From: Sphingobium baderi
GTDB taxonomy: Bacteria > Pseudomonadota > Alphaproteobacteria > Sphingomonadales > Sphingomonadaceae
DNA length: 64,000 nt
NCBI RefSeq assembly: GCF_001456115.1
Contig: NZ_CP013266.1
Location: forward strand, 21,175-85,174
Direction of reading: 5' to 3'
Notes under the pieces: model-generated
Seen by the model: only the letters and a program-made list of their open reading frames with translations
Told to the model about the DNA's origin: nothing
The model's database searches: none
Part shown: positions 35,425-43,972 of the stretch, in pieces
Numbering within the stretch: the first letter of the stretch is position 1
How the letters are laid out: every line of letters begins with the position of its first letter
Translations under genes and position numbers: made by a program

Positions 35425-36498
35425 TCAGCCGCCCCCGGAAGCAGATCGAGCGACGGAGCCGCCAGTCGCGGGGGCTCCACCAGCGCGGGGCGTGTTCGCG
35501 GCCAAGCGTCGGAACATCAGGCGATTGGCCGCCATGTTCATGCCGGTTTGCAGGAAGCCATGGCCACCCGAGGACGCTCCGCCCGCGATGCCCGAAGCGA
35601 TCGAAGGCGCTTGGAAGAAGAAGATCGTGCCGACGATGTAAATCGCGCAGCACGCGACGGTCGCCACAATCATCAGGTCGGTGTTGAGGACCGCGTAGGT
35701 ATCCTCCATCTGGACAAAGTTGGACGCATCGCCGATCGACCCCATGATGCCGTCCATGGAGGCTTCCTGAAGGCCGGTGATGAACTTCGTCATGATCGCC
35801 ATGACGACCATCAGGAGGATGTAATTCGCGGTCTGTTTGAGCCAGCCATCAAAGAGCCAGCGCGAGGAGTTGAATAAGAGGCAGGCGAGCGCGAGCGGCG
35901 CGAGCGCAACGCAGATCGACACAGCCAGCTTCGCGAAGATGACGATGCAGAACCCGACGGCGGCCGACAGGAAGGCGAACACATAGAGGACGCCGATGCA
36001 ACCATAGGTCACAAGCGCGGACTGCAACTGGATCAGCGGCGTGCGGAAATCGGTGATTCCCTGTGAAGGCATCTGCTGGATGGTCGCGTTCGCCTGTTCC
36101 ATCCGCGACGCCAATTTGCCGGTATCGGAGACGTAGGTATCGAAAGTGGTGCCGGGGTTAGTGACAGGCGTTCCCGATCCCGCCGAAATGATGTCGGACG
36201 GGAGCTGCGTGGCGACGTTCACGACGAGCGCCGAGTAGCCGACGGCGCTGGCTGCTGCTATCGCGAAGCCGACCTTGCCGGCTTGGAATACCAGCTCGCG
36301 CAAGGGGGCCTGGATTGCGCCGCGAAGAACCGCGAAACCCAGAAGCAGGAAGTAGATTGTCGCGGCGACGCCGAGTGGCGCAGCCACGAAGCTGACAAGA
36401 CCGGACCCGAAGCTCGCCACGGCCGATGTAATTGCGCTTTCTACATAGCCATACATGGTCGTGAAAAGGACCATGAGATTGGGCGAACTTCCTGCCAT
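35425..36498 (-). CDS. virB6: VirB6 inner-membrane channel protein
   Basis: 357 aa with about six hydrophobic segments: near residues 20-60 (GSGLVSFVAAPLGVAATIYFLLLGF), 72-92, 165-215 (GVLYVFAFLSAAVGFCIVIFAKLAVSICVALAPLALACLLF), 228-245 and 275-300. This is the TrbL/VirB6 pattern. It spans the inner membrane and takes the substrate after VirB11. The C-terminus is Gly/Ala-rich. Confidence 0.9.
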   Translation of the reverse strand: MAGSSPNLMVLFTTMYGYVESAITSAVASFGSGLVSFVAAPLGVAATIYFLLLGFAVLRGAIQAPLRELVFQAGKVGFAIAAASAVGYSALVVNVATQLPSDIISAGSGTPVTNPGTTFDTYVSDTGKLASRMEQANATIQQMPSQGITDFRTPLIQLQSALVTYGCIGVLYVFAFLSAAVGFCIVIFAKLAVSICVALAPLALACLLFNSSRWLFDGWLKQTANYILLMVVMAIMTKFITGLQEASMDGIMGSIGDASNFVQMEDTYAVLNTDLMIVATVACCAIYIVGTIFFFQAPSIASGIAGGASSGGHGFLQTGMNMAANRLMFRRLAANTPRAGGAPATGGSVARSASGGG

Positions 36499-36527
36499 CG
36501 GTTTATACCTTGTTCAAAGTGGCTGGA

Positions 36528-36764
36528 TCATTTCGAGTTGATCTTTTGCATGGCGATCGAGCGCCGCGCTTCTCGCGTCGTGAAACAAAGATTATCCTTC
36601 TGATCGGCAGGGAGATTGCTGTATTCCCCGCTGTCACATTTCGTTTTCCATTCCGCGAGAAGCTGCGGATTCTTTATCAGCTCGTCCGTTGTCGGGACCG
36701 CAGGGGGTTGTTGTTGACAGCCGGCAGCGGCCAGGGCGAAGCACAAGACGAGCAGCTTTCGCAT
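36528..36764 (-). CDS. eexN: EexN-family entry-exclusion lipoprotein
   Basis: 78 aa. MRKLLVLCFALAAAGCQQQ is a lipoprotein signal (lipobox AAGC). The mature part, DELIKNPQLLAEWKTKCDSGEYSNLPADQKDNLCFTTREA, has the two cysteines and the DELxxNPxLL block of EexN. Such proteins at the cell surface block uptake of the same plasmid type. Position between virB5 and virB6 is the usual one. Confidence 0.85.
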   Translation of the reverse strand: MRKLLVLCFALAAAGCQQQPPAVPTTDELIKNPQLLAEWKTKCDSGEYSNLPADQKDNLCFTTREARRSIAMQKINSK

Positions 36765-36767
36765 GGG

Positions 36768-37490
36768 TTACTTCCTGAGAGTGTTGGCGTCGTAGAATGA
36801 GGCCGCATTGCGGGCAGCCGAGGTTTGCGCCGTCGCGATCGCAAGGTTCGCGTGTCCAAACTGAGCCGTCTGGATCGCCTGCAACTTCAGCATGTCGTTC
36901 TGGAGCTGCGCCTGCTCGACCGAGATACGGGCGTTCAGGTCCATCACGTCCTTGGGGTCTTTGGCGCTCGACAGTTGCTCGCGGAGCTGATCGAGGAGCT
37001 GCATCCGCTGCTGCGTCACGTTCAACGTGTTCTCGCCGAAGGCGGCCGTAGCAGCGGCAGAGCCGGTCGCATCCTTGAGCGCCTGGTTGTAGGCGGTGTC
37101 CGCGTCCGACCCGGAGGACGAAATCGTGTAGCGGGACTGGATGCTGCTGGCGAGCGAGCCCAGCGAGCCGATCTTGGTCAGATCGCCGCCTAACAGCGTT
37201 TGTGCGTCGATGGTCGTGTTTGGCAGGAGGTTGCGCGTCTGAGAATTGAAGAGACTCGATGCGATGCTGTTCACGTTCGTCAGCTTTTGCAGCGAGTTGA
37301 GCGTGTTGGTGGCGGTCGAGATTTGCTGCTCGCCCTGTTCGATCATCTTGATCGTGTTCTGAACGGTCGCGAGGGCTTGTATGTAGCCCGTGGAATCGAA
37401 AACCGGGATACCCTGCGCCGAGGCCGGGGCGGCGGTCGCAGCGAGCGCCAAGGGCGCCGCTGCGAACATGATGATGTGCTTGAGCGACAT
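36768..37490 (-). CDS. virB5: VirB5 minor pilin
   Basis: 240 aa. A signal peptide (MSLKHIIMFAAAPLALAATAAPASAQ) precedes a helical, Gln-rich domain (TVQNTIKMIEQGEQQISTATNTLNSLQKL, QMQLLDQLREQLSSAKDPKDVMDLNARISVEQAQLQNDML). The start at 37490 has GGAGAAG 6 nt upstream, lying in the virB4 end. It sits at the pilus tip and helps contact recipients. Confidence 0.9.
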   Translation of the reverse strand: MSLKHIIMFAAAPLALAATAAPASAQGIPVFDSTGYIQALATVQNTIKMIEQGEQQISTATNTLNSLQKLTNVNSIASSLFNSQTRNLLPNTTIDAQTLLGGDLTKIGSLGSLASSIQSRYTISSSGSDADTAYNQALKDATGSAAATAAFGENTLNVTQQRMQLLDQLREQLSSAKDPKDVMDLNARISVEQAQLQNDMLKLQAIQTAQFGHANLAIATAQTSAARNAASFYDANTLRK

Positions 37491-37491
37491 A

Positions 37492-39858
37492 TCAGCTTCT
37501 CCTTTCATGTGCGTAGAAGAGCGGCAGCCACGCCGCAGGATCGTTGCCCGCTCGGGCAATGGCATCTTCCATGACCGCCAGAGTTTCGGCGCGGCCAGAA
37601 AGCACGGATAATTCATCGCCCATTCCGCCGAGATCGAGCTTCGCAACGATGGACGTGTGGCCCTGCTTGACGAGGAAGCAGCGGCTCTCCGGTGTCAGAT
37701 CCTCGCGGATCAGGCGGTATTCCGCTTCCGTTAGGCCCAAACCGTCGCAATAGTCGGATTTCTTGGCATCGGAATTGGGCAGGAGGATCTTCGTCGCGGT
37801 CTGTTCGATGATCGAATGCGCAATCGGCGAGCGCAGGGCGTCAGCCGGGGATTGGGTGCCGAAGACCATGAACGCATTGCGCTTGCGGAAGGTCTTGAGA
37901 CCGTCCTGTGCGAAGGCCCGGAAAGCGTCGTCCTGTAATGCCTTCCAGAACTCGTCGATGTCCACCACGACACGCTGGCCGTCCAGCAGCTCGTCGACCC
38001 GATGGAAAAGGTAGAGCATCATCGGCGTGCGGATTTCCGGGTTTTCGAGGAAGTCCGTCATGTCAAAACCGACGAAGCGGGCCGCCAGCGACACTTCATC
38101 GACCGGGCCATCGAACGCCCAGCCCAATGGGCCGCCCGAACACCAGCGTTCGAGCCGCGCACCGATGCCCTCCGCGTCCGAGTAGCTTAGCAACTCACGC
38201 AGATCGTGGAATGATCGCTTCTCGGCAGGGAGCTTCATCACCGCATCAAGGCCATCGTCGATCAGCTTCTCTTCGCCGACCGTGAGCGGCCGCCCTTCGC
38301 GCCGCACCAGCACGCGGATGAACTGGCGGAGAAACGCCATGTTTTCGTGTGTCGGCGAGAGACCCTTCAACGGGGCAAAACCCGTCGGTTCGCCGTTCCT
38401 CAAGGCCAGATAGGTGCCGCCACAGGCACGCACGAAGATCTCCGCGCCCCGGTCCTTGTCGAAAAAGACCTGCTTGGCCCCTGTCTTTTCAAGCTGTGCT
38501 TGCAGGAAGTTTTGCAGCACCGTCTTGCCTGCGCCGGTGGGGCCGATGATAAGCGTGTGGCCGATGTCCTGCCGGTGGAAATTAAACCAGAAGGACGAGC
38601 CGGCGCGCGTCTTGAGAAGCGTCACCGCCTCGCCCCAATGGTTCCCCGACTTGCGACCCGCAGGGAAGGTGTAGAACGGGCTGAGGGCTGCGAAATTGCG
38701 GCTGTTGATGACCGCAGGCCGCGCCCGCATTTTGAAATTGCCGGGAAGCTGCGCCCAAAACGCCGCTTCCAGCGCCACGTCCTCGCGGGCCATCACCATG
38801 CCGGTATCGGCCGCGGCGGAACGCGCAATGGAGAGTCGATCGAGCAGGCGCCGCTTGTCATCGTCCATCACCGCGATCGACAAATGATGCTCGCCCAGGA
38901 CGAAGCGGTTCGCCATCAGATCATCGACGCCATCCAGCAGCTCCATGGCCTGACTGACGCCGGCATCGTCGGACGACACCATTTGCTTGTATTTTTTCGT
39001 GAAGCGCTCGCTCGCCACGGACTTTACCAGCGGCGCGAAGCTCTGCGTCAGCACGAACGGGAAATCGAGCGTCAGCAGGCTATTGAACTGCCCCGTCCGC
39101 GTCGTGGCGACATATTCGCGGACGCCGAACATACCGAGCCAGTGCGACTTGTCGGGGAGCCGAATTTCAGCGGCCTCGCGCCCGAAGATCACCCGCGACG
39201 TATAGAGGGCCTGCCCGAGCCGCCCGTTCAACAGCGGCACGCGGATGCGGTCGCCGGTCAGGATGAAGTGCAGCACCTCCATGGGTTGCGAGAAAAGGTT
39301 GCCGTTATGCTCGTAGAGCGAGAGCGGCGTCGGGCTTGTGTCCGCCAGCAGCGATTCAAAATCGCGGCATTTGTCTGCCATGATCGCGAGAGCGCGATCG
39401 TCAATCTCCGCACCGGGTTGGCGCTTGGCGAAAAGGCGTGTCACCTGGTCGCCGGCCATGTTCGAGGGCCGCACGATGATCGTGACGTAAAACTCGTTGT
39501 GGTAGAGAACCTTTTCCTTCAGCCGCTCCGCGTAACGCTCCTGTAGCGTGCGGGCGAAATCGGAATGGAACTCGCCTTCAAGGATAGGGTCCGTCGCCGT
39601 GCGGACGAGGTGCGTCCAGAGGGCAACCCGATCGTCACCGATCGAGCGCCACGCGATGTTGAGCTTGTTATGCCATGTGTTGAGATCGGCGATGTCGCTC
39701 GTCTCGAACGGCCGCCCGTCGACGCGATACATCCGCATGAGTGAGCCGTCTTCCAGCGCGACGATCGTGTCATCGACATGCCGCGTGTAGGGGATGAATT
39801 TGATGTCATCCGCTTCGCGAAGGGCGACCTGTTTGTGCTTCAGGGTGAATTTAGCCAT
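37492..39858 (-). CDS. virB4: VirB4 ATPase
   Basis: 788 aa, full length. HTLIIGPTGAGKTVLQNFLQAQ (about residue 440) is Walker A and RVVVDIDEFWKALQDD is Walker B. The N-terminal domain (ADDIKFIPYTRHVDDTIVALEDGSLMRMYRVDGRPFE) matches CagE/VirB4. It powers pilus assembly and substrate movement. Its start overlaps the virB3 stop by 8 nt. Confidence 0.95.
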   Translation of the reverse strand: MAKFTLKHKQVALREADDIKFIPYTRHVDDTIVALEDGSLMRMYRVDGRPFETSDIADLNTWHNKLNIAWRSIGDDRVALWTHLVRTATDPILEGEFHSDFARTLQERYAERLKEKVLYHNEFYVTIIVRPSNMAGDQVTRLFAKRQPGAEIDDRALAIMADKCRDFESLLADTSPTPLSLYEHNGNLFSQPMEVLHFILTGDRIRVPLLNGRLGQALYTSRVIFGREAAEIRLPDKSHWLGMFGVREYVATTRTGQFNSLLTLDFPFVLTQSFAPLVKSVASERFTKKYKQMVSSDDAGVSQAMELLDGVDDLMANRFVLGEHHLSIAVMDDDKRRLLDRLSIARSAAADTGMVMAREDVALEAAFWAQLPGNFKMRARPAVINSRNFAALSPFYTFPAGRKSGNHWGEAVTLLKTRAGSSFWFNFHRQDIGHTLIIGPTGAGKTVLQNFLQAQLEKTGAKQVFFDKDRGAEIFVRACGGTYLALRNGEPTGFAPLKGLSPTHENMAFLRQFIRVLVRREGRPLTVGEEKLIDDGLDAVMKLPAEKRSFHDLRELLSYSDAEGIGARLERWCSGGPLGWAFDGPVDEVSLAARFVGFDMTDFLENPEIRTPMMLYLFHRVDELLDGQRVVVDIDEFWKALQDDAFRAFAQDGLKTFRKRNAFMVFGTQSPADALRSPIAHSIIEQTATKILLPNSDAKKSDYCDGLGLTEAEYRLIREDLTPESRCFLVKQGHTSIVAKLDLGGMGDELSVLSGRAETLAVMEDAIARAGNDPAAWLPLFYAHERRS

Positions 39859-40183
39859 TGCCGAATTGCTTCCGCTTCACGCCTTGGGACAGGCGGACGG
39901 GAGAGTAGCTCCCGCCCCCCCAGAATTTGCGGTTTTTGGAGAGAAATACGGTCTGAAACCAAAGGCCCCACAGCCGAAACGCATTGTAGTCGTAGTGGAC
40001 TATCATGCGGGCCGGGAAGTAGAGCGCTCCGAACATGGCCAGGGGGAAGAAGGGATTGTGCATGATCCCCCAAAAAACCATGCAGACCATGATGATCGGC
40101 AGGATCGCCTCCAGCGGCAATCCCATGAACACCGATGGCCTGGTCAGGGCGAGAAAGACCTTATCCTCGGCCAGCTTGTCCAT
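39851..40183 (-). CDS. virB3: VirB3 inner-membrane protein
   Basis: 110 aa. VFLALTRPSVFMGLPLEAILPIIMVCMVFWGIMHNPFF carries the conserved LTRP block and one membrane helix; a second hydrophobic stretch follows (PLAMFGALYFPARMIVHYD). The C-terminal half is longer than the shortest VirB3 proteins. Starts 1 nt after virB2 ends and works with VirB4. Confidence 0.9.
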   Translation of the reverse strand: MDKLAEDKVFLALTRPSVFMGLPLEAILPIIMVCMVFWGIMHNPFFPLAMFGALYFPARMIVHYDYNAFRLWGLWFQTVFLSKNRKFWGGGSYSPVRLSQGVKRKQFGNG

Positions 40184-40184
40184 G

Positions 40185-40508
40185 TTAGCTGCCCGATCCG
40201 CCCATCCAGCCCACGATGGTCGCGGCCGAGAAGATGATGCCGATCCCGATCAGCACGGTGACGGCCCGCCCCCAATCCATGCGGCCGGTCAGCTTTGCAT
40301 AGCCGACGGCCATCACGGCGATGATGCCGACCACGGACGCGATCGTGGTCATCCATGTCTTGATGGTCGTAAGGCCGCTCTCGATGGCGGTGCCGTCCGC
40401 AAGGGCCGGCTGCGCGATCGAGATGAGGGCCAGGGCGCCGGCGAAGCCGACGAGTTGGCGGGCGCGGCGATCGGACATCATCCGGCCCAACTTCGATGTG
40501 AATTTCAT
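40185..40508 (-). CDS. virB2: VirB2 major pilin precursor
   Basis: 107 aa. A long signal (ARQLVGFAGALALISIAQPALA) is cut before DGTAIES; the mature pilin has two hydrophobic helices (IASVVGIIAVMAVGYAKL and AVTVLIGIGIIFSAATIVGW) separated by a short basic loop. I use ATG 40508 because GGAG lies 6 nt before it; an ATG four codons upstream is also possible. Confidence 0.9.
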   Translation of the reverse strand: MKFTSKLGRMMSDRRARQLVGFAGALALISIAQPALADGTAIESGLTTIKTWMTTIASVVGIIAVMAVGYAKLTGRMDWGRAVTVLIGIGIIFSAATIVGWMGGSGS

Positions 40509-40528
40509 ACGGTACTCCATGGCTGGAA

Positions 40529-42052
40529 TTACCTCTCCAATGTTGGGGAGGACTGGACCGGCTCTATTCGCCGAACGGGAGCCGGTTCGCGGACCGACAC
40601 ATCAAGGCCGCGCCGAAGCACGTCCGAGATCATCTGCCGACTGTCACGGGTCTCCGACGCAACCTGCATCGCATCCCCTTTGAAGACCTCGGCGATATGC
40701 TGTTCCATGGCCGCCTGCGCCTGGAGCGCGTTGGCAAGGCGCGGTTCGGCCGCGATCGTGTCGGCAGCACCGTGGAGAAATAAGTCAGCCAGTTCCTCGC
40801 TATCGCGATGCCGCTTGGCCTCTTCTGATCGCTGGCGCTCCTCGCGAACGACCTGGGCGTCCCGCTCGGGCTGGGGCTGGCGATCCTGATCGCGTGTCGA
40901 ACGCGCGACCGCCCGCTCCTCCTGAGCCCCATAGATCTGATCGACCAGCGCCGATGCCGTCTCGCGGACCGCGCGCGCACGCGGATCGCCGCTCGTCTCC
41001 AGCTCCCGGATTCCCCGCTCGAACACGCGCTCGACGATCGCCCGCTCGTCGAGCGCGGCCCTCTCGCCGGCTTCGCGAGCTGCGGCCGGAGAAGGTCTGC
41101 GCTGGGCGCTCGCATCGACTTCCGGGGAGCCGACGGCGCCATCGCTTTCCGATGCGGCGCTCGCGACCGTTTCCATGGCCTGCACGGCCCGCTCGGCGGT
41201 TTGGGCGGCGTTGGCCGGCGCTCCACGCGTCGCCGCTTCCTGCCTGCGCTCCTCTTCCCGGCTCCGCAGGCCCGCCATCCGCTCGGCTTCGGCGAACGAC
41301 GGCTCGTAACCTTTGACCGTCAAACCGGCGCGGGAGCCGGCCTCCCATACCGCCTTGGTAAACTCGGGCGTCCCATGAACGTCAATCGTTTCCCAGCCAT
41401 TATGCTGCGCGAGTCTGACCAGCGCAGCTATCGTTTCGGGATCTTCGTCGCGGGCGATGATCCGGTCATCGATGATTTCGAGCGACGGGTTCAACCGATC
41501 CCCGGCAAAGAACACGCCGAGGCGTCGATTGCCACCATCGGGGGATTCGACAACCCGCATGGAGTACCGCTTCGCCATATCGGGCGGGATCTCGAACGTG
41601 GACCGTTCGGGAGCGGCCTGCGCAAGCGCCGATTGGATGGACGCGCTTTGGGCGAGGCTTTCGGCAAGGTCTTTGCCGTGATCGGCCCCATGTTCGGCAA
41701 TCACCACATCGGGAGCGCCTTCCGAACCGGGCCGGCTCAGCGCTGACATTTGCTCGGGCAGGCGAACGCCGCCCTGTCCGTCTATATGCGTGCCGACGCC
41801 CAGAGCCTCTTTGGCTTCCGGCGCCCTCGATTCCACCAGACGCTTGAAATCCGGGTCCGCCACCAGCTTCCGGGCGCGATCTTCGGCGAGCGGATCGCGG
41901 CTGTTGCCCGTGGTGGCAATCAAAGTCGCATCCTTCCCAGCATAGATCGCGACTTGCTCTTGGTCGCGATAGTCGGCGCTGGGAGAAAAGCTGCTGACCA
42001 CGAGCCGCGTATCGGCGCGCGTGCTGGGCGCGATGGAATTGGTCTCGCTCAT
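40529..42052 (-). CDS. LPD7-domain protein inside the virB operon
   Basis: 507 aa, soluble. Residues 180-275 (RLGVFFAGDRLNPSLEIIDDRIIARDEDPETIAALVRLAQHNGWETIDVHGTPEFTKAVWEAG) match the LPD7 domain usually fused to relaxases and polyvalent proteins. The flanks are charged and probably disordered, with coiled-coil tendency in the C-terminal third. No relaxase motif is present. It lies between virB1 and virB2, with its start overlapping the virB1 stop. It may protect or process incoming DNA, or be a transferred protein; this is inference. Confidence 0.7.
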   Translation of the reverse strand: MSETNSIAPSTRADTRLVVSSFSPSADYRDQEQVAIYAGKDATLIATTGNSRDPLAEDRARKLVADPDFKRLVESRAPEAKEALGVGTHIDGQGGVRLPEQMSALSRPGSEGAPDVVIAEHGADHGKDLAESLAQSASIQSALAQAAPERSTFEIPPDMAKRYSMRVVESPDGGNRRLGVFFAGDRLNPSLEIIDDRIIARDEDPETIAALVRLAQHNGWETIDVHGTPEFTKAVWEAGSRAGLTVKGYEPSFAEAERMAGLRSREEERRQEAATRGAPANAAQTAERAVQAMETVASAASESDGAVGSPEVDASAQRRPSPAAAREAGERAALDERAIVERVFERGIRELETSGDPRARAVRETASALVDQIYGAQEERAVARSTRDQDRQPQPERDAQVVREERQRSEEAKRHRDSEELADLFLHGAADTIAAEPRLANALQAQAAMEQHIAEVFKGDAMQVASETRDSRQMISDVLRRGLDVSVREPAPVRRIEPVQSSPTLER

Positions 42053-42651
42053 TTGAAGACCTCGATATCGTTGGAAGCAATTTGGCCGACCACCCAGCTA
42101 TCGCGATCGTTCGCTGGCCCGTTATTCGAGGCCGGCGTGTCGCTCGCGGGCGTGGAAGGAACGGGGAGAGCTGGCGGCGCCTGGACGGAACCCAGCGCGG
42201 CCGCGGCCGACCACACGCGGCCGACATAGCCGTTGCGAAATCCCCGCGTCAGCGTTCCGGTATTGTAGAGCGAATAGGTCGCGGAGATCGCATCGAGGCC
42301 CGTGTAATGCCGGGTTGCCAGACCATAGCCTTCTTGCAGCACAGCGGAAGCGAGCCGCAGATTGGTGCAAGGATCGAACACCTCTTCGACCGAGACCCCG
42401 AGGCGCGCGAAATTGGCCGAATTGACCTGGGCCAAGCCGACATCGACGGTGTAGCCAGCAGCGACATAGCGACGGACGATCGCTGCGCCTTCAGCGACGG
42501 AGCCGGCACGAACGCGCGGCCCCTTGTTGACGTTGATCTTGAGGGAGTCGCCGCTACTCTCCGTCATGACGAGCGGCACAACCGCTTCGGTCGCGATTTC
42601 CGGCGCGCATTGCTGCGCCAGCGTGGCAATGGCGGCGACCGCGTAGATCAT
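42049..42651 (-). CDS. virB1: VirB1-like lytic transglycosylase
   Basis: 200 aa, SLT fold. PLVMTESSGDSLKINVN carries the catalytic glutamate, VDVGLAQVNSANFARLGVS the GLxQ motif, and YSLYNTG the late motif. The first 15 residues (IYAVAAIATLAQQCAPEI) are hydrophobic but not a clear signal peptide. It opens the cell wall for the channel. Overlaps with both neighbours (4 nt each) show tight coupling. Confidence 0.9.
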   Translation of the reverse strand: MIYAVAAIATLAQQCAPEIATEAVVPLVMTESSGDSLKINVNKGPRVRAGSVAEGAAIVRRYVAAGYTVDVGLAQVNSANFARLGVSVEEVFDPCTNLRLASAVLQEGYGLATRHYTGLDAISATYSLYNTGTLTRGFRNGYVGRVWSAAAALGSVQAPPALPVPSTPASDTPASNNGPANDRDSWVVGQIASNDIEVFK

Positions 42652-43001
42652 TGCTGTGTCACCGTCTGGTATCGCGTGTCGAGCGCGTAGCTCGACACGG
42701 CACCGTCTGACTGCGTGACCGTCAGATTATAGCCGTGCTTCACCTTCTTGGTGCGAATGCCGACGCCCGTGCATGTCGGGAACGAGCCGCCCATGGCGAG
42801 GACATTCCAGAGCTTCGTGATAGGCGGGACGCACTGCGCATATTTCGTGGGGGAGCCGGGGGTGGCGAGGCAGAGAACCACCTGGCAACCCCAATCCGAC
42901 GCATAGGCCGGTTGCGGCGCGGCGACCGCCACAATCCCAGCGCCGCACAAGGAAAGCGCCCCCGAGGCGCCCCCCAGCTTGTTCAACAATCGCCCGATCA
43001 T
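42648..43001 (-). CDS. TrbM-like conjugation protein
   Basis: 117 aa. A signal peptide (ending AAPQPAYASD) precedes CQVVLCLATPGSPTKYAQCVPPITKLWNVLAMGGSFPTCTG, the cysteine pattern of TrbM-family secreted transfer proteins. The start at 43001 has GGAGG 6 nt upstream; the frame is open much further but without support. Probably a periplasmic disulfide-bonded accessory of the T4SS. Confidence 0.8.
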   Translation of the reverse strand: MIGRLLNKLGGASGALSLCGAGIVAVAAPQPAYASDWGCQVVLCLATPGSPTKYAQCVPPITKLWNVLAMGGSFPTCTGVGIRTKKVKHGYNLTVTQSDGAVSSYALDTRYQTVTQQ

Positions 43002-43801
43002 GAACCACCTCCATGAGATACGCGCCACTCTTCCGCCGCGAATACGTCCCATCGGGGCGGCGCTTTCTCGGTGGGTTGCAGGGCCGACACGGGCGCGGAG
43101 GGCGCATCGGTTCCAGAGATTGCAGATGGACGGCGAACGTCGGCACTGGCGACATTGACGATCCAGTCCTCGTCCTCTTCGACGGGCCGGATGCGGTCGA
43201 TGACCTGTCCAGGGCGCGCGAACGCGATATGCCAATGATTGGAGTGACCCCGATCCCCCGGCCCAAGCAGCTCTATGAGCCGGATGCCGCTTTGCCCCAT
43301 AAGGGCGCGGATTTGGTCGCGCGTGATCGAGTTGACGCCGGCAGCAGGGACGAAATCCACGGCTTGCCCGAATTTGTGCCAGCTATAACGCGCCCCGTAT
43401 GTCGCGTTCATGGGCCTGATTGTGTCGGTGATGCGGGCGGCAAACGCCCGCCGTAGCAGCGCTGTTACCCCCGATACCGTAGCCGTGGTGGGGATGGAGG
43501 CCCGTTGCGAACCATCATCGACCTGCGCCAGCGCGCACGGGTCGAACACGGATGCCGGAGTGATGCCGTATGTCGCGAAGTCCCGGCCCTTGATCGCAAG
43601 CGGTCCGGCATCGAAGTCCGCGCCGAGCGCAAGCAGATCACGCACTGTCGCTTCTGCGTCGGCCTCATTGTCGGGCTGACGGGTCAGCGAGGCGCCCGTG
43701 TGAACGATGATCGCGTAGGGCGGTGCCGGGGTGGTCACGGCAGCGCCCAACCCTGCTGCGCAGAGCTGAATCGCCTTTGCCGTAAGCACCGCTGGAAGCA
43801 T
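42998..43801 (-). CDS. M15-type peptidoglycan peptidase of the T4SS operon
   Basis: 267 aa. YSWHKFGQAVDFVPAAG and GHSNHWHIAF contain the H..D..H zinc ligands of M15 D-Ala-D-Ala peptidases and related endolysins. The N-terminus may be a weak signal. The C-terminal 60 residues are Pro-rich. As the first gene of the transfer operon, next to TrbM and VirB1, it probably cuts peptide crosslinks while VirB1 cuts glycan strands. GGAG lies about 10 nt before the ATG. Confidence 0.8.
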   Translation of the reverse strand: MLPAVLTAKAIQLCAAGLGAAVTTPAPPYAIIVHTGASLTRQPDNEADAEATVRDLLALGADFDAGPLAIKGRDFATYGITPASVFDPCALAQVDDGSQRASIPTTATVSGVTALLRRAFAARITDTIRPMNATYGARYSWHKFGQAVDFVPAAGVNSITRDQIRALMGQSGIRLIELLGPGDRGHSNHWHIAFARPGQVIDRIRPVEEDEDWIVNVASADVRRPSAISGTDAPSAPVSALQPTEKAPPRWDVFAAEEWRVSHGGGS

Positions 43802-43972
43802 GAACGCCTGCTCCGTCAGATACAGTCCATAAAAAATAGTGGACGATACTGACGATCATGGCAACACTCAATCGCATCCGGGGAATTGGATTTTGAGCCG
43901 TTACGAAGGTGTGTTCATCTCCCCTCCCCTCGTTCACCATGTTGCCGAGACAGCAAGCCTAGCATAGAAAAC

